Shown in pieces: positions 50,718-59,301 of a DNA stretch of 64,000 nucleotides; position 1 is the stretch's first letter, and each line of letters starts with the position of its first letter. A program made the position numbers and the translations under genes. The stretch is from Paenarthrobacter nicotinovorans (lineage in GTDB: Bacteria > Actinomycetota > Actinomycetes > Actinomycetales > Micrococcaceae). The notes under the pieces were generated by a model, which did no database searches, was not told where the DNA came from, and saw nothing but the letters and a program-made list of their open reading frames with translations. The stretch spans positions 1 through 64,000 of the forward strand of contig NZ_SZVS01000015.1 of the NCBI RefSeq assembly GCF_007670255.1. The letters are read 5' to 3'.

Positions 50718-51716
50718 TCAGTCGGACTTCCAGCGGTTCAGCAGGACGGCGAGCACCAGGATCACGCCCTGGACGCCTTGCTGGAAGTAGGAGGAAACGC
50801 CCATCAGGTTCATGCCGTTCATCACCACGCCCAGGAGGAGCACGCCGATGACGGTTCCGCGGATGGTGCCGACGCCGCCGAAGAGACTCGTTCCGCCAAT
50901 TACGACGGCGGCAATCACCTGGAGCTCGTAACCGGTACCTGCCACCGGTGCGGCGCCGTCGAGACGGGCAGTGAGGACCAGGCCACCGAGTGCGGCAGTG
51001 ACGCCGCCGATGAGGTAGACCATGAAGAGCACCCGGCCTGTTGAGATGCCGACCTTCTTGGCCGATTCCTCATTGCCGCCCACGGCGTAGACGTGGGAAC
51101 CGAACTTGGTGCGGCTCAGCACGAACTCGCAGATGATGGCAGCCACCAGGAAGATGATCACGGGAACCGGGATGGGGCCCAGGAAGCCGGATCCGAGCCA
51201 CTCAGCCGGTCCGCTGAGACCCGAGACGACCTGGCCGTCGGTGATCACGAGCGCCGCCGTGCGGGCTATGGCCATGGTGGCCAACGTTGCCAGGAAGGGA
51301 AGGATGGCTCCCCAAACCACCATCGCTGCACTGAGGAAGCCGACCAGGAGGCCGACGCCCAGGCCGGCGATCAGCGGCAGCCAGAAGGCGCCACCACTGG
51401 CGGGGGCTAGCAGGGCGAAGGTCATGCCGGCCAGGCCCACCACCGACCCCACGGACAGGTCGATTCCTGCCGTGATCATGATGAAGGTCATTCCCAGCGC
51501 GATCAGCCCGATGATGGAGGACTGCCTGACCACGTTCACGATGTTGTTCAGCGTGAGGAAGTTCGGGGCCGCTGCGGCTAGGAAGACGAGGATCACCACG
51601 AAAAGGATGATGATTCCGTAGTCCCCAATGAACCGCTTGACCTTGGTGGCGGTGAGGCCTTCCCTGAGGTCGGCGGGGCCCAGCTTGGTCTTGAGGTTGT
51701 CCATGGTGATGGTCAT
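50718..51716 (-). CDS. Sugar ABC transporter permease (RbsC-like)
   Basis: A 332-residue permease with eight to ten membrane segments. AAPNFLTLNNIVNVVRQSSIIGLIALGMTFIMITAGIDLSVGSVVGL is the diagnostic block of ribose-type permeases, and GGTSLFGGVGTIRGTVIG is the second one. It overlaps the ATPase stop by four bases (ATGA) and lies 60 bp before the binding protein. Confidence 0.94.
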   Translation of the reverse strand: MTITMDNLKTKLGPADLREGLTATKVKRFIGDYGIIILFVVILVFLAAAAPNFLTLNNIVNVVRQSSIIGLIALGMTFIMITAGIDLSVGSVVGLAGMTFALLAPASGGAFWLPLIAGLGVGLLVGFLSAAMVVWGAILPFLATLATMAIARTAALVITDGQVVSGLSGPAEWLGSGFLGPIPVPVIIFLVAAIICEFVLSRTKFGSHVYAVGGNEESAKKVGISTGRVLFMVYLIGGVTAALGGLVLTARLDGAAPVAGTGYELQVIAAVVIGGTSLFGGVGTIRGTVIGVLLLGVVMNGMNLMGVSSYFQQGVQGVILVLAVLLNRWKSD

Positions 51717-52597
51717 GAGTCGCTCCCGTTGGTGGTACCGCGTGCGGAGAAGGCATCAACGGTTTCCATGGATGAAGTGCTTCCGATCTTGCGGCGGTCC
51801 TCGGGAATGCCGCTCCCGGTGTCGACGTAGTCGTCCAGTGTGCCGTGGGAGATCAGGTGGGCCACCTGGGCCTCGGAAACCTCGCCCACGCGGAAGCGTC
51901 CCACTACCTGGCCCTGGCGCATGACGGCGAAGCGGTCCGCCACTGCGAAGGCTTCGTCGAGGCGGTGTGTGATGATGATGACCGCGATGCCCAGGTCCTT
52001 GAGCCGCTGGGTGACTTCAATGAGCTTGTCCACCTTGGCCACCGAAAGGTTCGCGGTGGGCTCGTCCATGATGATCAGGCGGGCGTCGAAGGCCAGGGCG
52101 CGTCCAATCGCCACAGCCTGCCGCTGGCCGCCGGAGAGTCGCTTCACCTTGAGCCGCGGGTTGATGGGAATGTCCAGGCGCTCCAGCACGCGCTTGGTCT
52201 CGGATTCCATCTTCTTCCTGTCGATGATCCGCAACAGCGGACCCAGGATGTTTTTCTGGGGCTCGCGGCCCAGGAAGATGTTGGTCCGGACATCGAGATT
52301 GTCGGCCAGGGCGAAGTCCTGGTAGACCATCTCGACGCCCTGGTCCCGGGACGCCGACGGGGTGGGGAAAGCGGTGGCCTTCCCGTCCAGTTCGATCGAG
52401 CCACGATCGGGCTGGTAGACACCCGTCAGCACTTTCATGAGTGTTGATTTGCCGGCGGCGTTGTCTCCAAGAAGAGCGAAGGTTTCGCCGGGCATGACAT
52501 CGATGCTGACGCCGCGCAGTGCGGACACCGCCCCGAATGTCTTGTGTATGTCCTTTAGGGCGACCAGTGGAGTTGTCGCCGGTGGTGCGTCGGTCAT
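51713..52597 (-). CDS. Sugar ABC transporter ATPase, single domain
   Basis: A 294-residue ATPase. Walker A is GDNAAGKST, the signature LSGGQRQAVAIG and Walker B LIIMDEPTANLS. Ribose-type importers normally have a double-length ATPase (about 500 aa); this one has a single domain, as in FrcA-like fructose importers, so it should act as a homodimer. Ala replaces the usual Gly after Asn in the P-loop. The ATG at 52597 is chosen for its GAGG; an ATG at 52621 is the alternative. The 320 bp upstream hold an operator at 52779. Confidence 0.9.
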   Translation of the reverse strand: MTDAPPATTPLVALKDIHKTFGAVSALRGVSIDVMPGETFALLGDNAAGKSTLMKVLTGVYQPDRGSIELDGKATAFPTPSASRDQGVEMVYQDFALADNLDVRTNIFLGREPQKNILGPLLRIIDRKKMESETKRVLERLDIPINPRLKVKRLSGGQRQAVAIGRALAFDARLIIMDEPTANLSVAKVDKLIEVTQRLKDLGIAVIIITHRLDEAFAVADRFAVMRQGQVVGRFRVGEVSEAQVAHLISHGTLDDYVDTGSGIPEDRRKIGSTSSMETVDAFSARGTTNGSDS

Positions 52598-52778
52598 CTC
52601 ATCCTCGTTTGATAGGGCCATGCAAATGAACCGGTGAAACACCTTTGGCGATGGACCATCAAACAACGCTGTTCGACTTTGCAGATTCCGGGGTAATTCA
52701 AGAAAGCCCCATAACTGCGTGACCTTCGCCACACTGTTTCACTTACTTGAACTTTGACGGATTGGATATCCCGGTATG

Positions 52779-52795
52779 TGTGCCACTTTGGAACA
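52779..52795 (-). promoter_or_regulatory. 17-bp operator O3 upstream of the sugar ABC operon
   Basis: TGTGCCACTTTGGAACA is a palindrome of type TGTNCCA-N3-TGGNACA. It lies in the 52598-52919 gap between the ATPase start and the stop of the dehydrogenase on the same strand; it is about 180 bp before the ATPase start. The rest of the gap shows no gene. Confidence 0.6.
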
Positions 52796-52919
52796 CGGAC
52801 CCGCCGGAATTGTTGCTGCAGGAAACAATTCTTGGCGGTTGAGTCTTTAAAAGGACAAAGCCCAGCCCAGGCACGGATTGTTGCGAAAGAATCCGTGCCC
52901 GAACCGGGCAGTCATGGGG

Positions 52920-53930
52920 CTACGCTGACAGCTCCACGGCTATGGCAGAGCCTGTCCGGGCGGACTTCTCCGCCGCGTCGGCCAGGATCAAGGCAGCACG
53001 GCCGTCCTCGAAGCCGGGACTCCGGGAAGGAAGGCCGCGGACGGCGCGGAGGAACTCGGCGACTTCAAGCCGGTACGCCTCCGCATAGCGCTCCAGGAAG
53101 AAGTTCTGGTAGGGGCCCACGCCCTCGACGGACCGGGTACCCCAGTGCCGCACCAGGCTGTCGTTCTTGTTGGCCACCTGGAGCAAGCCGGTGGACCCAA
53201 AGGCCTCAATGCGCTGGTCGTAGCCATACGCGGAATGCCTGGAATTGAAGATGGTCACGAGTTCATCCTCGGAACCCCTGAGGGTAACCACGGTGGAATC
53301 GAAGTCGCCCGCCTGCCGGATGCCGTCGCTGAAGACATTGGCACCCCGGGCCGAGACCTCCACGATGTCCGGGATGAAGTAGCGTGCCATATCCAGGTCA
53401 TGGATGGTCATATCCCGGAAGATTCCGCCGGACTGGGGCAAGTAGGCCGCCGGGGGCTCCCCTGGATCCCGACTGGTGATGATTAATTGCTCCAGGGCAC
53501 CGATTTCACCAGCACCCACACGCCGCCTGAGCTCCACGAAGTGCCTGTCGAAGCGTTTGTTGAAACCCAAGGCGATCGGTACATCCGCAGCAGCCGCCTT
53601 GGCCCGGAGGGCATCCACCCGCCCAATCTCCAGGTCGATGGGCTTCTCGCACAGCACCGGGATGCCGGCGTCGATCGATTGTTCGATCAAGTCCACGTGG
53701 GTGGCCGTTGGCGAGGCGACAATAACGGCATCGACTTCCCCGGAGGCAAACACTTCCTCCGGATCGTCGCTTACGCGGCCTCCGAATTCAGCGGCCGTGT
53801 TCTTGGCGCCCTCAATGAAGGGGTCGCACACCCAGGCCAACATTGCTTCTTCGAGCGTTGCAAGGCTCATGGCGTGCACTTGACCGATCCTGCCGGTCCC
53901 GAACAGGCCAACCCTGATCTGTTGCGTCAT
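52920..53930 (-). CDS. Gfo/Idh/MocA dehydrogenase, myo-inositol 2-dehydrogenase-like
   Basis: A 336-residue oxidoreductase. NAD is bound by LFGTGRIGQVHA; CEKP with Lys96 is the conserved catalytic motif; Asp173 and His177 in FRDMTIHDLDMARYF match the D-x3-H catalytic pair of IolG-type inositol dehydrogenases. It probably oxidises a cyclitol or a pyranose at a ring hydroxyl. Length is normal for IolG. It follows APC permease copy 2 by 26 bp in a five-gene unit. Inositol itself is a good guess because iolD is nearby. Confidence 0.9.
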   Translation of the reverse strand: MTQQIRVGLFGTGRIGQVHAMSLATLEEAMLAWVCDPFIEGAKNTAAEFGGRVSDDPEEVFASGEVDAVIVASPTATHVDLIEQSIDAGIPVLCEKPIDLEIGRVDALRAKAAAADVPIALGFNKRFDRHFVELRRRVGAGEIGALEQLIITSRDPGEPPAAYLPQSGGIFRDMTIHDLDMARYFIPDIVEVSARGANVFSDGIRQAGDFDSTVVTLRGSEDELVTIFNSRHSAYGYDQRIEAFGSTGLLQVANKNDSLVRHWGTRSVEGVGPYQNFFLERYAEAYRLEVAEFLRAVRGLPSRSPGFEDGRAALILADAAEKSARTGSAIAVELSA

Positions 53931-53956
53931 TGCAGGTCTCCAGATATTAAGGTGGT

Positions 53957-55417
53957 TTATTGCTCGATCTTTTGCCGGCCCAGGCGCGCATAAACATCCG
54001 GACGCTTCGAGCGCAGGAAATAGGCGTAGATTATTCCGCCAACGAACAAGGCGAAAGTGAAGGTCATGAAAATAGCCGTCATGACCATGGAGCCGCCGAT
54101 CAGCTCAGGGTAATTCGCGATTGCCAGGTAGGTGATCAGGCCAAGGAAGATCACACTGACTATCGGCGCCACAATGGTCTTCCATACGGATTCCGGAGCG
54201 AAACTGCGGCGGCGGACAAAGTACACCAGCACGGCAAAGCTCGTGATGAACATCAGGAGCAGGACAGAGAACGTGCCGCTGCCGCTCGCGATCGGGTAAA
54301 GGGCTTCAGGAGCCACCCCTGCCAAGGTGAACACCACGGTGGCCACGGCCCAGAGCAAACCAACGCCCACGGCTGAAACGTACGGTGACTTGTGCCGGGG
54401 ATGCACCCGGCCCAGGGCCTTCGGAAGCGCACCGTCGGCAGCCAGAGAGAAGCTGTACCGTGCAGCGATGTTCTGGATGGACAGCATGGAGGCCAGGATG
54501 GAGGTGATAAGCAGGACCACCCCGATGTCTGCAAAGATCTTGCCCACCAACGCAATGGCGCCGTCGTTGAACAGGTTCACAGTGTTGGCCTTGGCTTCTT
54601 CCTGGACGTTGTCCGCTCCCAGGAAGGCCGTGTACGCCCAGGCAGCAACTGCGTAGAACAAGCCGATTCCCACTACTGCCAAGTAAGTTGCGCGGGGAAT
54701 GGTCCGGTCCGGATTCTTGACCTCGTCGCGGTAGATGACCGTCGCTTCGAAGCCGAAGAAATTGCCGACGGCAAACAACAGCGCGAGGCCCAAACCGGCG
54801 TCGGTAATCCACGGCATGGAGAAGCCGACGCCCTGGGACACGTCACCGGAGGCGAACGCCGCGACGTCGAAAATGATGACCACGGCGGACTCCAGCAGCA
54901 TGACCACCGTAAGCACCTTCGCGGACAGATCGATCCGGTTGTAGGCCAGGAGTGTTGTGATGGCAATGATGCCCAGGCCGTACCAGTACCACGGGATGTC
55001 CGGGCCGCCCAGGGTATTCACCACGAAGCTCTGCAGCGTGAGGGCGAACAGGGAGGGCGCAAAGAAGCCGATGAAGATATACCCAACCAGGGCCAAGAGC
55101 GCCCCGCCGAGGCCAGCCGGCTTTCCAAGACCCGCTGTGACGAAGGAGTAGAAGCCGCCCGGCGCCTCAACGCTACGGCTCATCTTGACGAAACCTACCG
55201 AGAAGATCAGCAGCATCAACGTCACCAGGAGGTAGATTCCGGGAGCGGTGTGGCCGCTGAAGAGGAGCATCACGGGCAAGGTGCCCGCAACGGTGGTCAG
55301 CGGGGAGGAAAAGGCGAGCACGTTCATCACGAGCTCACCCACCCCCATGTTGCCGCTGAGCTTGTGTTCCTGGGTCTGGGTAGGCGTTATCGGCTTCCCT
55401 TTTGTTGAGCTAGACAT
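53957..55417 (-). CDS. APC-superfamily amino acid/amine permease, copy 2
   Basis: A 486-residue paralogue of the permease at 43307. Nearly all of the protein is collinear with it, from GNMGVGELVMNVLAFSSPL to the C-terminal RPDVYARLGRQ. Start at 55417 (MSSSTKGKP) with GACGAGGATTAC upstream, the same leader as copy 1. Membership in a catabolic operon for sugar-type substrates is odd for an amino acid permease, so it may carry an amine, an amino sugar or a sugar acid. It is 26 bp before the dehydrogenase. Confidence 0.88.
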   Translation of the reverse strand: MSSSTKGKPITPTQTQEHKLSGNMGVGELVMNVLAFSSPLTTVAGTLPVMLLFSGHTAPGIYLLVTLMLLIFSVGFVKMSRSVEAPGGFYSFVTAGLGKPAGLGGALLALVGYIFIGFFAPSLFALTLQSFVVNTLGGPDIPWYWYGLGIIAITTLLAYNRIDLSAKVLTVVMLLESAVVIIFDVAAFASGDVSQGVGFSMPWITDAGLGLALLFAVGNFFGFEATVIYRDEVKNPDRTIPRATYLAVVGIGLFYAVAAWAYTAFLGADNVQEEAKANTVNLFNDGAIALVGKIFADIGVVLLITSILASMLSIQNIAARYSFSLAADGALPKALGRVHPRHKSPYVSAVGVGLLWAVATVVFTLAGVAPEALYPIASGSGTFSVLLLMFITSFAVLVYFVRRRSFAPESVWKTIVAPIVSVIFLGLITYLAIANYPELIGGSMVMTAIFMTFTFALFVGGIIYAYFLRSKRPDVYARLGRQKIEQ

Positions 55418-55449
55418 GTAATCCTCGTCACGAAATTTAGAGTGCTGAA

Positions 55450-56463
55450 TCACACTACCGACGCGGATTGTGGGAGCACTGTACCAGCTTGGGACACCGT
55501 ATTTGGAGCGGTTCCGCCCAGCTTTTTCAGGTCCACCACATCGTTGAGGGGCTGGCCCGATTTCCACTGCTGGAGGTTCTTCACGAAGCAGTCCACAACC
55601 TTCCCGCGCCAGCCGATCAGGTCACCGGAAGCATGGGGTGAGACCAGGATGTTGTTGCGGCTCCACAGCGGGTTTTCGGCAGCCAGGGGCTCGTTCTCAA
55701 AGACGTCCAAAGCCGCAGCTCCCAAATGACCCGCGTCGATCGCATCGAGGAGGTCCTGCTCCACCACCACGGCCCCACGGCCCACGTTGACCAAGCGGGC
55801 GCCCGGACGCATCTTGTCGAAGCGGGCCGCGTTGAACAGCCCTCGGGTCTCCTCGGTGAGCGGAACCGTGAGCACCACTTCCTGGGCCTCTCCAAGGAGC
55901 GCGTCCAGATCGTCGAAGGAGGCAATGGCGCCCAACTCAGCATCCTCACGTGCGGTTCGGCCCACCACTGATACATCCATGCCCGCTGCGCGGAGCAACA
56001 GCACGGTCTCCCGTCCCACCGGACCTGGCCCAACCACCAGCACCTTGCGGCCCAGCAGCGGCTCGGTCTCCCGGTGCTGCCACGTCCGCGCCTGCTGCAG
56101 CTCGATGGTACGGCGCAGGTCCTTGGTGAACATCAACAGCACACCCAGGACCCACTCCGCGATGGGGCGTTCGCAGACACCCCGGGAGTTGCTGACCACG
56201 ATGTCGCTGTTGATGATCTCCTCGGTCATCAGGCTGTCCACGCCGATGCTGGACGTGTGGATCCAACGGAGGGCACCCGGGCCCACTTCGCGCAGCAGCT
56301 TGGTCCGGAAATCGTTGAGGAACAGGATCTCCGTCCCAGGCAGTGCAGCCCGGAACTCTTCGCCCGTCCGGACCACCACCACGTCGGCTTCGTCCTTCAA
56401 CCGCTCCACGGGAGGCACCGGACGGCCCTCCTGGACAATAACAATCACTTTGGGTCGTGGCAT
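55450..56463 (-). CDS. D-2-hydroxyacid dehydrogenase
   Basis: A 337-residue NAD-binding oxidoreductase. GPGPVGRETVLLLR is the nucleotide loop; catalytic Arg is in NVGRGAVVV, Glu in DVFENEPLAA and His in SPHASGD. Substrate may be a 2-keto acid arising from dehydration. The last 25 residues (from TAPNT) overlap operator O2 and promoter of the permease downstream, so coding and control sequence share bases. The dehydratase ends 72 bp upstream. Confidence 0.9.
   Translation of the reverse strand: MPRPKVIVIVQEGRPVPPVERLKDEADVVVVRTGEEFRAALPGTEILFLNDFRTKLLREVGPGALRWIHTSSIGVDSLMTEEIINSDIVVSNSRGVCERPIAEWVLGVLLMFTKDLRRTIELQQARTWQHRETEPLLGRKVLVVGPGPVGRETVLLLRAAGMDVSVVGRTAREDAELGAIASFDDLDALLGEAQEVVLTVPLTEETRGLFNAARFDKMRPGARLVNVGRGAVVVEQDLLDAIDAGHLGAAALDVFENEPLAAENPLWSRNNILVSPHASGDLIGWRGKVVDCFVKNLQQWKSGQPLNDVVDLKKLGGTAPNTVSQAGTVLPQSASVV
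55480..55496 (-). promoter_or_regulatory. 17-bp operator O2 before APC permease copy 2
   Basis: TGTACCAGCTTGGGACA fits TGTNCCA-N3-TGGNACA and is inside the final codons of the hydroxyacid dehydrogenase, 63-79 bp upstream of the permease start. The whole leader from here to the ATG is collinear with that of permease copy 1, including TCGNTANTGTGAT. Confidence 0.6.
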
Positions 56464-56479
56464 ATCTTCTCCTTTTTTG

Positions 56480-56507
56480 AAGGGCCGCTCCCACGGGAGC
56501 GGCCCTT
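56480..56507. promoter_or_regulatory. Intercistronic hairpin, dehydratase to hydroxyacid dehydrogenase
   Basis: AAGGGCCGCTCCC and GGGAGCGGCCCTT pair perfectly (13 bp, 2-bp loop). On the minus strand it is followed by CAAAAAAGGAGAAG, which is the ribosome site of the next gene, so it is an RNA-stability element rather than a terminator for this strand. Confidence 0.55.
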
Positions 56508-56535
56508 GATGTCTGTATGGGGTGCCAGCGGCCTC

Positions 56536-58293
56536 CTACCAGCCGCCCTGCCATCCACTCATCAGGCCGTACGGCAACCGCTGGGGCTCCTCATCCGGCA
56601 GGCCCTTGAGGAAGTCGAAGTCGCAACCTTCATGCGCCTGGTTCACGTGGTCGATGAACAGGCGCCCGTAGCCGCGGCGGTACTTTGGCTCGGGCAGTTT
56701 GAGTTCCGCAAGCCTGGCTTCGATCTCTTCCTCGGGGAGGTCCAGGTCCAGCCGCTGGTTCTCGACATCCAGCACGATCGGATCGCCGTCGCGGACGATC
56801 GCCAGCGGACCACCCACCGCAGCTTCGGGCGAGACATGTAGCACGGTTGTGCCAAATGCGGTGCCGCTCATGCGGGCGTCGGAGATGCGCACAATGTCGC
56901 GGATGCCGCGGCGCAGCAGCTTCTGCGGGATGGGCAGCATGCCCCACTCCGGCATGCCGGGAGCGCCGACGGGACCGCTGTTGCGCAGCACCAGGACCGA
57001 GTCCTCGGTGATGTCCAGGTCAGGATCGTCGATCCGCCGTCCGAGATCGTAAATGTCGTCAAAGACAATCGCCGAGCCCTTGTGCTGCAGCAGGTCCTTG
57101 GAGGCGGCGCTGCGCTTGATCACGGCACCGTTGGGGGCCAGGGAACCACGCACGACGGCGATGCCTCCTGAGGCGTCAAAGGGCGTCTCGAGCTTACTGA
57201 CGACGACGCCGTCGGGCTCGGGTGCGTTACGGTAGCCCTTTTCGAGGGACTCACCGGTGACCGTGATTGCATCCTTGTTCAACAGTGGCGTCAGTTCCTT
57301 GAGAACGGTGGAGATGCCGCCCACCTGAAAGAGCTGCTGCACCAGATACTCGCCGGATGGCCGGACATTCACGATCCGTGGGGTGCGCTGGGAAATCTCG
57401 TGGAAGCGGTCCAACTGCAGTTCGTAGCCGACCCTGCGGGCCAGAGCCAAAAGATGAACCACTGCGTTGGTCGAGCCACCCACGGCCATGAGCAAGGTGA
57501 TGGCGTTGTCGAACGCCTCCTTGGTCAGGATCTCGCTGGGCTTCGGGCCCGACAAGGCCATTTCCACTGCCCGGCGGCCTGTGGCTTCCGCCGCCTGCCC
57601 GCGGCGTGAATCGACGGCGGGAATGGACGCAGTGCCGGGAAGGCACATACCCAGCGCTTCAACGAGCGATGTCATGGTGGAGGCCGTGCCCATTTCGCTG
57701 CAGTGGCCGGCGGAGGGCTTGGCAGAGGACTCAAGTTCATCGAAGTCCGCCTCGGTGATCTTGCCCGCGCGCAGTTCGTCCGCGTACTTCCACGTGTCCG
57801 TGCCAACGCCCAGCTGCTTGCCCCGGAAGTACGCCGGTTCCTGCGGGCCGCCCGTCAGCATGATGGTGGGAATGTCCGCGCTGGCCGCTCCCATGAGCTG
57901 TGCTGGAACCGTCTTGTCACAACCACCCAGCAGCACGATCGCATCCAGCGGGTACGCGCGGATGGACTCCTCAACGTCCATGGCCATCAGGTTGCGGAAC
58001 TGCATGGCCGAGGGCTTCATCAGGCTTTCGCCCAAGGAGATGGTGGGGAACTCCAGCGGCAAACCGCCGGCCATCAGGACGCCGCGCTTCACGGCCTCGG
58101 CAAGCAGCTTAAAGTGGATGTTGCAGTTGACCAGCTCCGACCAGGAGTTTGCGATGCCAATGACCGGCCGGTCCTTGATGGCGAAGCGCGAGAAGCCTTC
58201 GGCCTGGATGGCAGTACGGTGCACGAATCCCGTGAGGTCGTGCGGCGCGAACCAGTGCGCACTGCGGAGATCGTTGTAGTTCGACTCAGGCAT
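56536..58293 (-). CDS. IlvD/Edd-family sugar-acid dehydratase
   Basis: A 585-residue dehydratase. Cys57 (LVNCNIH), Cys125 (GGCDKT) and Cys198 (AGHCSEMGT) are the expected [2Fe-2S] ligands. SDARMSGTAFGT is the conserved C-terminal signature. The closest functional types are L-arabonate/D-xylonate dehydratases, which turn aldonic acids into 2-keto-3-deoxy acids; dihydroxy-acid dehydratase IlvD is less likely since the gene is in a catabolic operon. It follows the SDR gene by 52 bp. Confidence 0.92.
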   Translation of the reverse strand: MPESNYNDLRSAHWFAPHDLTGFVHRTAIQAEGFSRFAIKDRPVIGIANSWSELVNCNIHFKLLAEAVKRGVLMAGGLPLEFPTISLGESLMKPSAMQFRNLMAMDVEESIRAYPLDAIVLLGGCDKTVPAQLMGAASADIPTIMLTGGPQEPAYFRGKQLGVGTDTWKYADELRAGKITEADFDELESSAKPSAGHCSEMGTASTMTSLVEALGMCLPGTASIPAVDSRRGQAAEATGRRAVEMALSGPKPSEILTKEAFDNAITLLMAVGGSTNAVVHLLALARRVGYELQLDRFHEISQRTPRIVNVRPSGEYLVQQLFQVGGISTVLKELTPLLNKDAITVTGESLEKGYRNAPEPDGVVVSKLETPFDASGGIAVVRGSLAPNGAVIKRSAASKDLLQHKGSAIVFDDIYDLGRRIDDPDLDITEDSVLVLRNSGPVGAPGMPEWGMLPIPQKLLRRGIRDIVRISDARMSGTAFGTTVLHVSPEAAVGGPLAIVRDGDPIVLDVENQRLDLDLPEEEIEARLAELKLPEPKYRRGYGRLFIDHVNQAHEGCDFDFLKGLPDEEPQRLPYGLMSGWQGGW

Positions 58294-58345
58294 ATCTTTC
58301 GGAACTCCTTGGTTTGTTCGTGTTGTGAAGTCTTGGGTGAGGCTG

Positions 58346-59113
58346 CTACGCGGCTGACGTGCCGCCGTCGAACGCCATGCTGGTGCCAGTGGCGAAGGTG
58401 CCGTCCACCGCCAGGAAGTAGATGGCTGCCGCTACTTCTTCCGGATCAGCGAGGCGGTTCAGCGGCACGGTGCTTTCCTTCTGCTGCAGGGCCAGGACGG
58501 GGTCCACCTCGGATTCCAGACCTGACCGCAACATGGGGGTATCGATGGGGCCCGGGCACACGGCATTGACCCGGACAACGGGCGCCAGTTCCAAGGCGAG
58601 CGCCTTGGTGAGTCCCACGACGCCAGCTTTGGCGGCGCAGTAATGGGCCAGCCCGGCGACACCCATGGTGGCAAGGTCCGAGGCGACGTTCACGATTGCC
58701 CCTCCCCCGGACCTGCGCATGTGCAGCCCCGCTTCCCGGGCGACGTAGAAGGTGCCGGAGAGGTTGGTGTCCAGTACTTCACGCCAGCGGCGATCATCCA
58801 GGTCCTCCAGTGCCGCGTAGCCGGCAACCCCCGCGGCGTTGACTGCAACGTCGAGTCCACCGAGGGCGTGGATGGCACCCCGGACCCCATTTCGGACCGA
58901 TTCGGCGTCAGCGACGTCCGTAACCACTTGGTGAGCACCGCCGTCGATCTCCTCCACGACGCGCTGCAGCTCTCCGGCGCGTCGCCCCAAAAGGGCCACC
59001 CGCGCATCCCGCGCTGCGAACAGCTTTGCGGTCGCTTCGCCGACGCCGGACGTCGCGCCTGTGACGAGTACCCGCAAGGGTTCCGTCCGATTCCACGTGC
59101 TGCGGTCCATCAT
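58346..59113 (-). CDS. Short-chain dehydrogenase/reductase
   Basis: A 255-residue classical SDR: TGATSGVGEATA at the N-terminus, NAAG in the fourth strand, catalytic Ser in VNVASDLA and Tyr-x3-Lys in HYCAAK. It heads the leftward operon SDR, dehydratase, hydroxyacid dehydrogenase, permease, dehydrogenase. It might oxidise the aldose or cyclitol in the first step. The ATG at 59113 can be read two codons in (MM). Confidence 0.9.
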   Translation of the reverse strand: MMDRSTWNRTEPLRVLVTGATSGVGEATAKLFAARDARVALLGRRAGELQRVVEEIDGGAHQVVTDVADAESVRNGVRGAIHALGGLDVAVNAAGVAGYAALEDLDDRRWREVLDTNLSGTFYVAREAGLHMRRSGGGAIVNVASDLATMGVAGLAHYCAAKAGVVGLTKALALELAPVVRVNAVCPGPIDTPMLRSGLESEVDPVLALQQKESTVPLNRLADPEEVAAAIYFLAVDGTFATGTSMAFDGGTSAA

Positions 59114-59187
59114 CGTCGACGGGCTCCTCTTTCTTGGCGTTACTGGACTAGTACGTTCTACTCAAACAGCCGGAGGCCTTCGCCGGA

Positions 59188-59204
59188 TGTCTCAGATTGA
59201 GACA
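59188..59204. promoter_or_regulatory. 17-bp operator O4 in the SDR/Gfo divergent promoter
   Basis: TGTCTCA-GAT-TGAGACA is a perfect palindrome with the outer TGT/ACA and inner CA/TG of the O1-O3 sites but differing at the two inner positions. It lies between divergent genes, 75 bp before the SDR start and 98 bp before the Gfo start, and could control both. Confidence 0.6.
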
Positions 59205-59301
59205 CCGCGCACACTCCTTGCGTTCATAGGCTGATCCGCAGATGCCGACGCTCTGTGCGGCACAGCACCGCCGAAGAGCGGAACAAACTAAGGAGTCCAC
59301 T

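Noticed and set aside
56480..56507. Terminator splitting the SDR operon
   Set aside because: On the coding strand it is followed by an A-rich ribosome site, not a T-run; the genes downstream have normal operon spacing.
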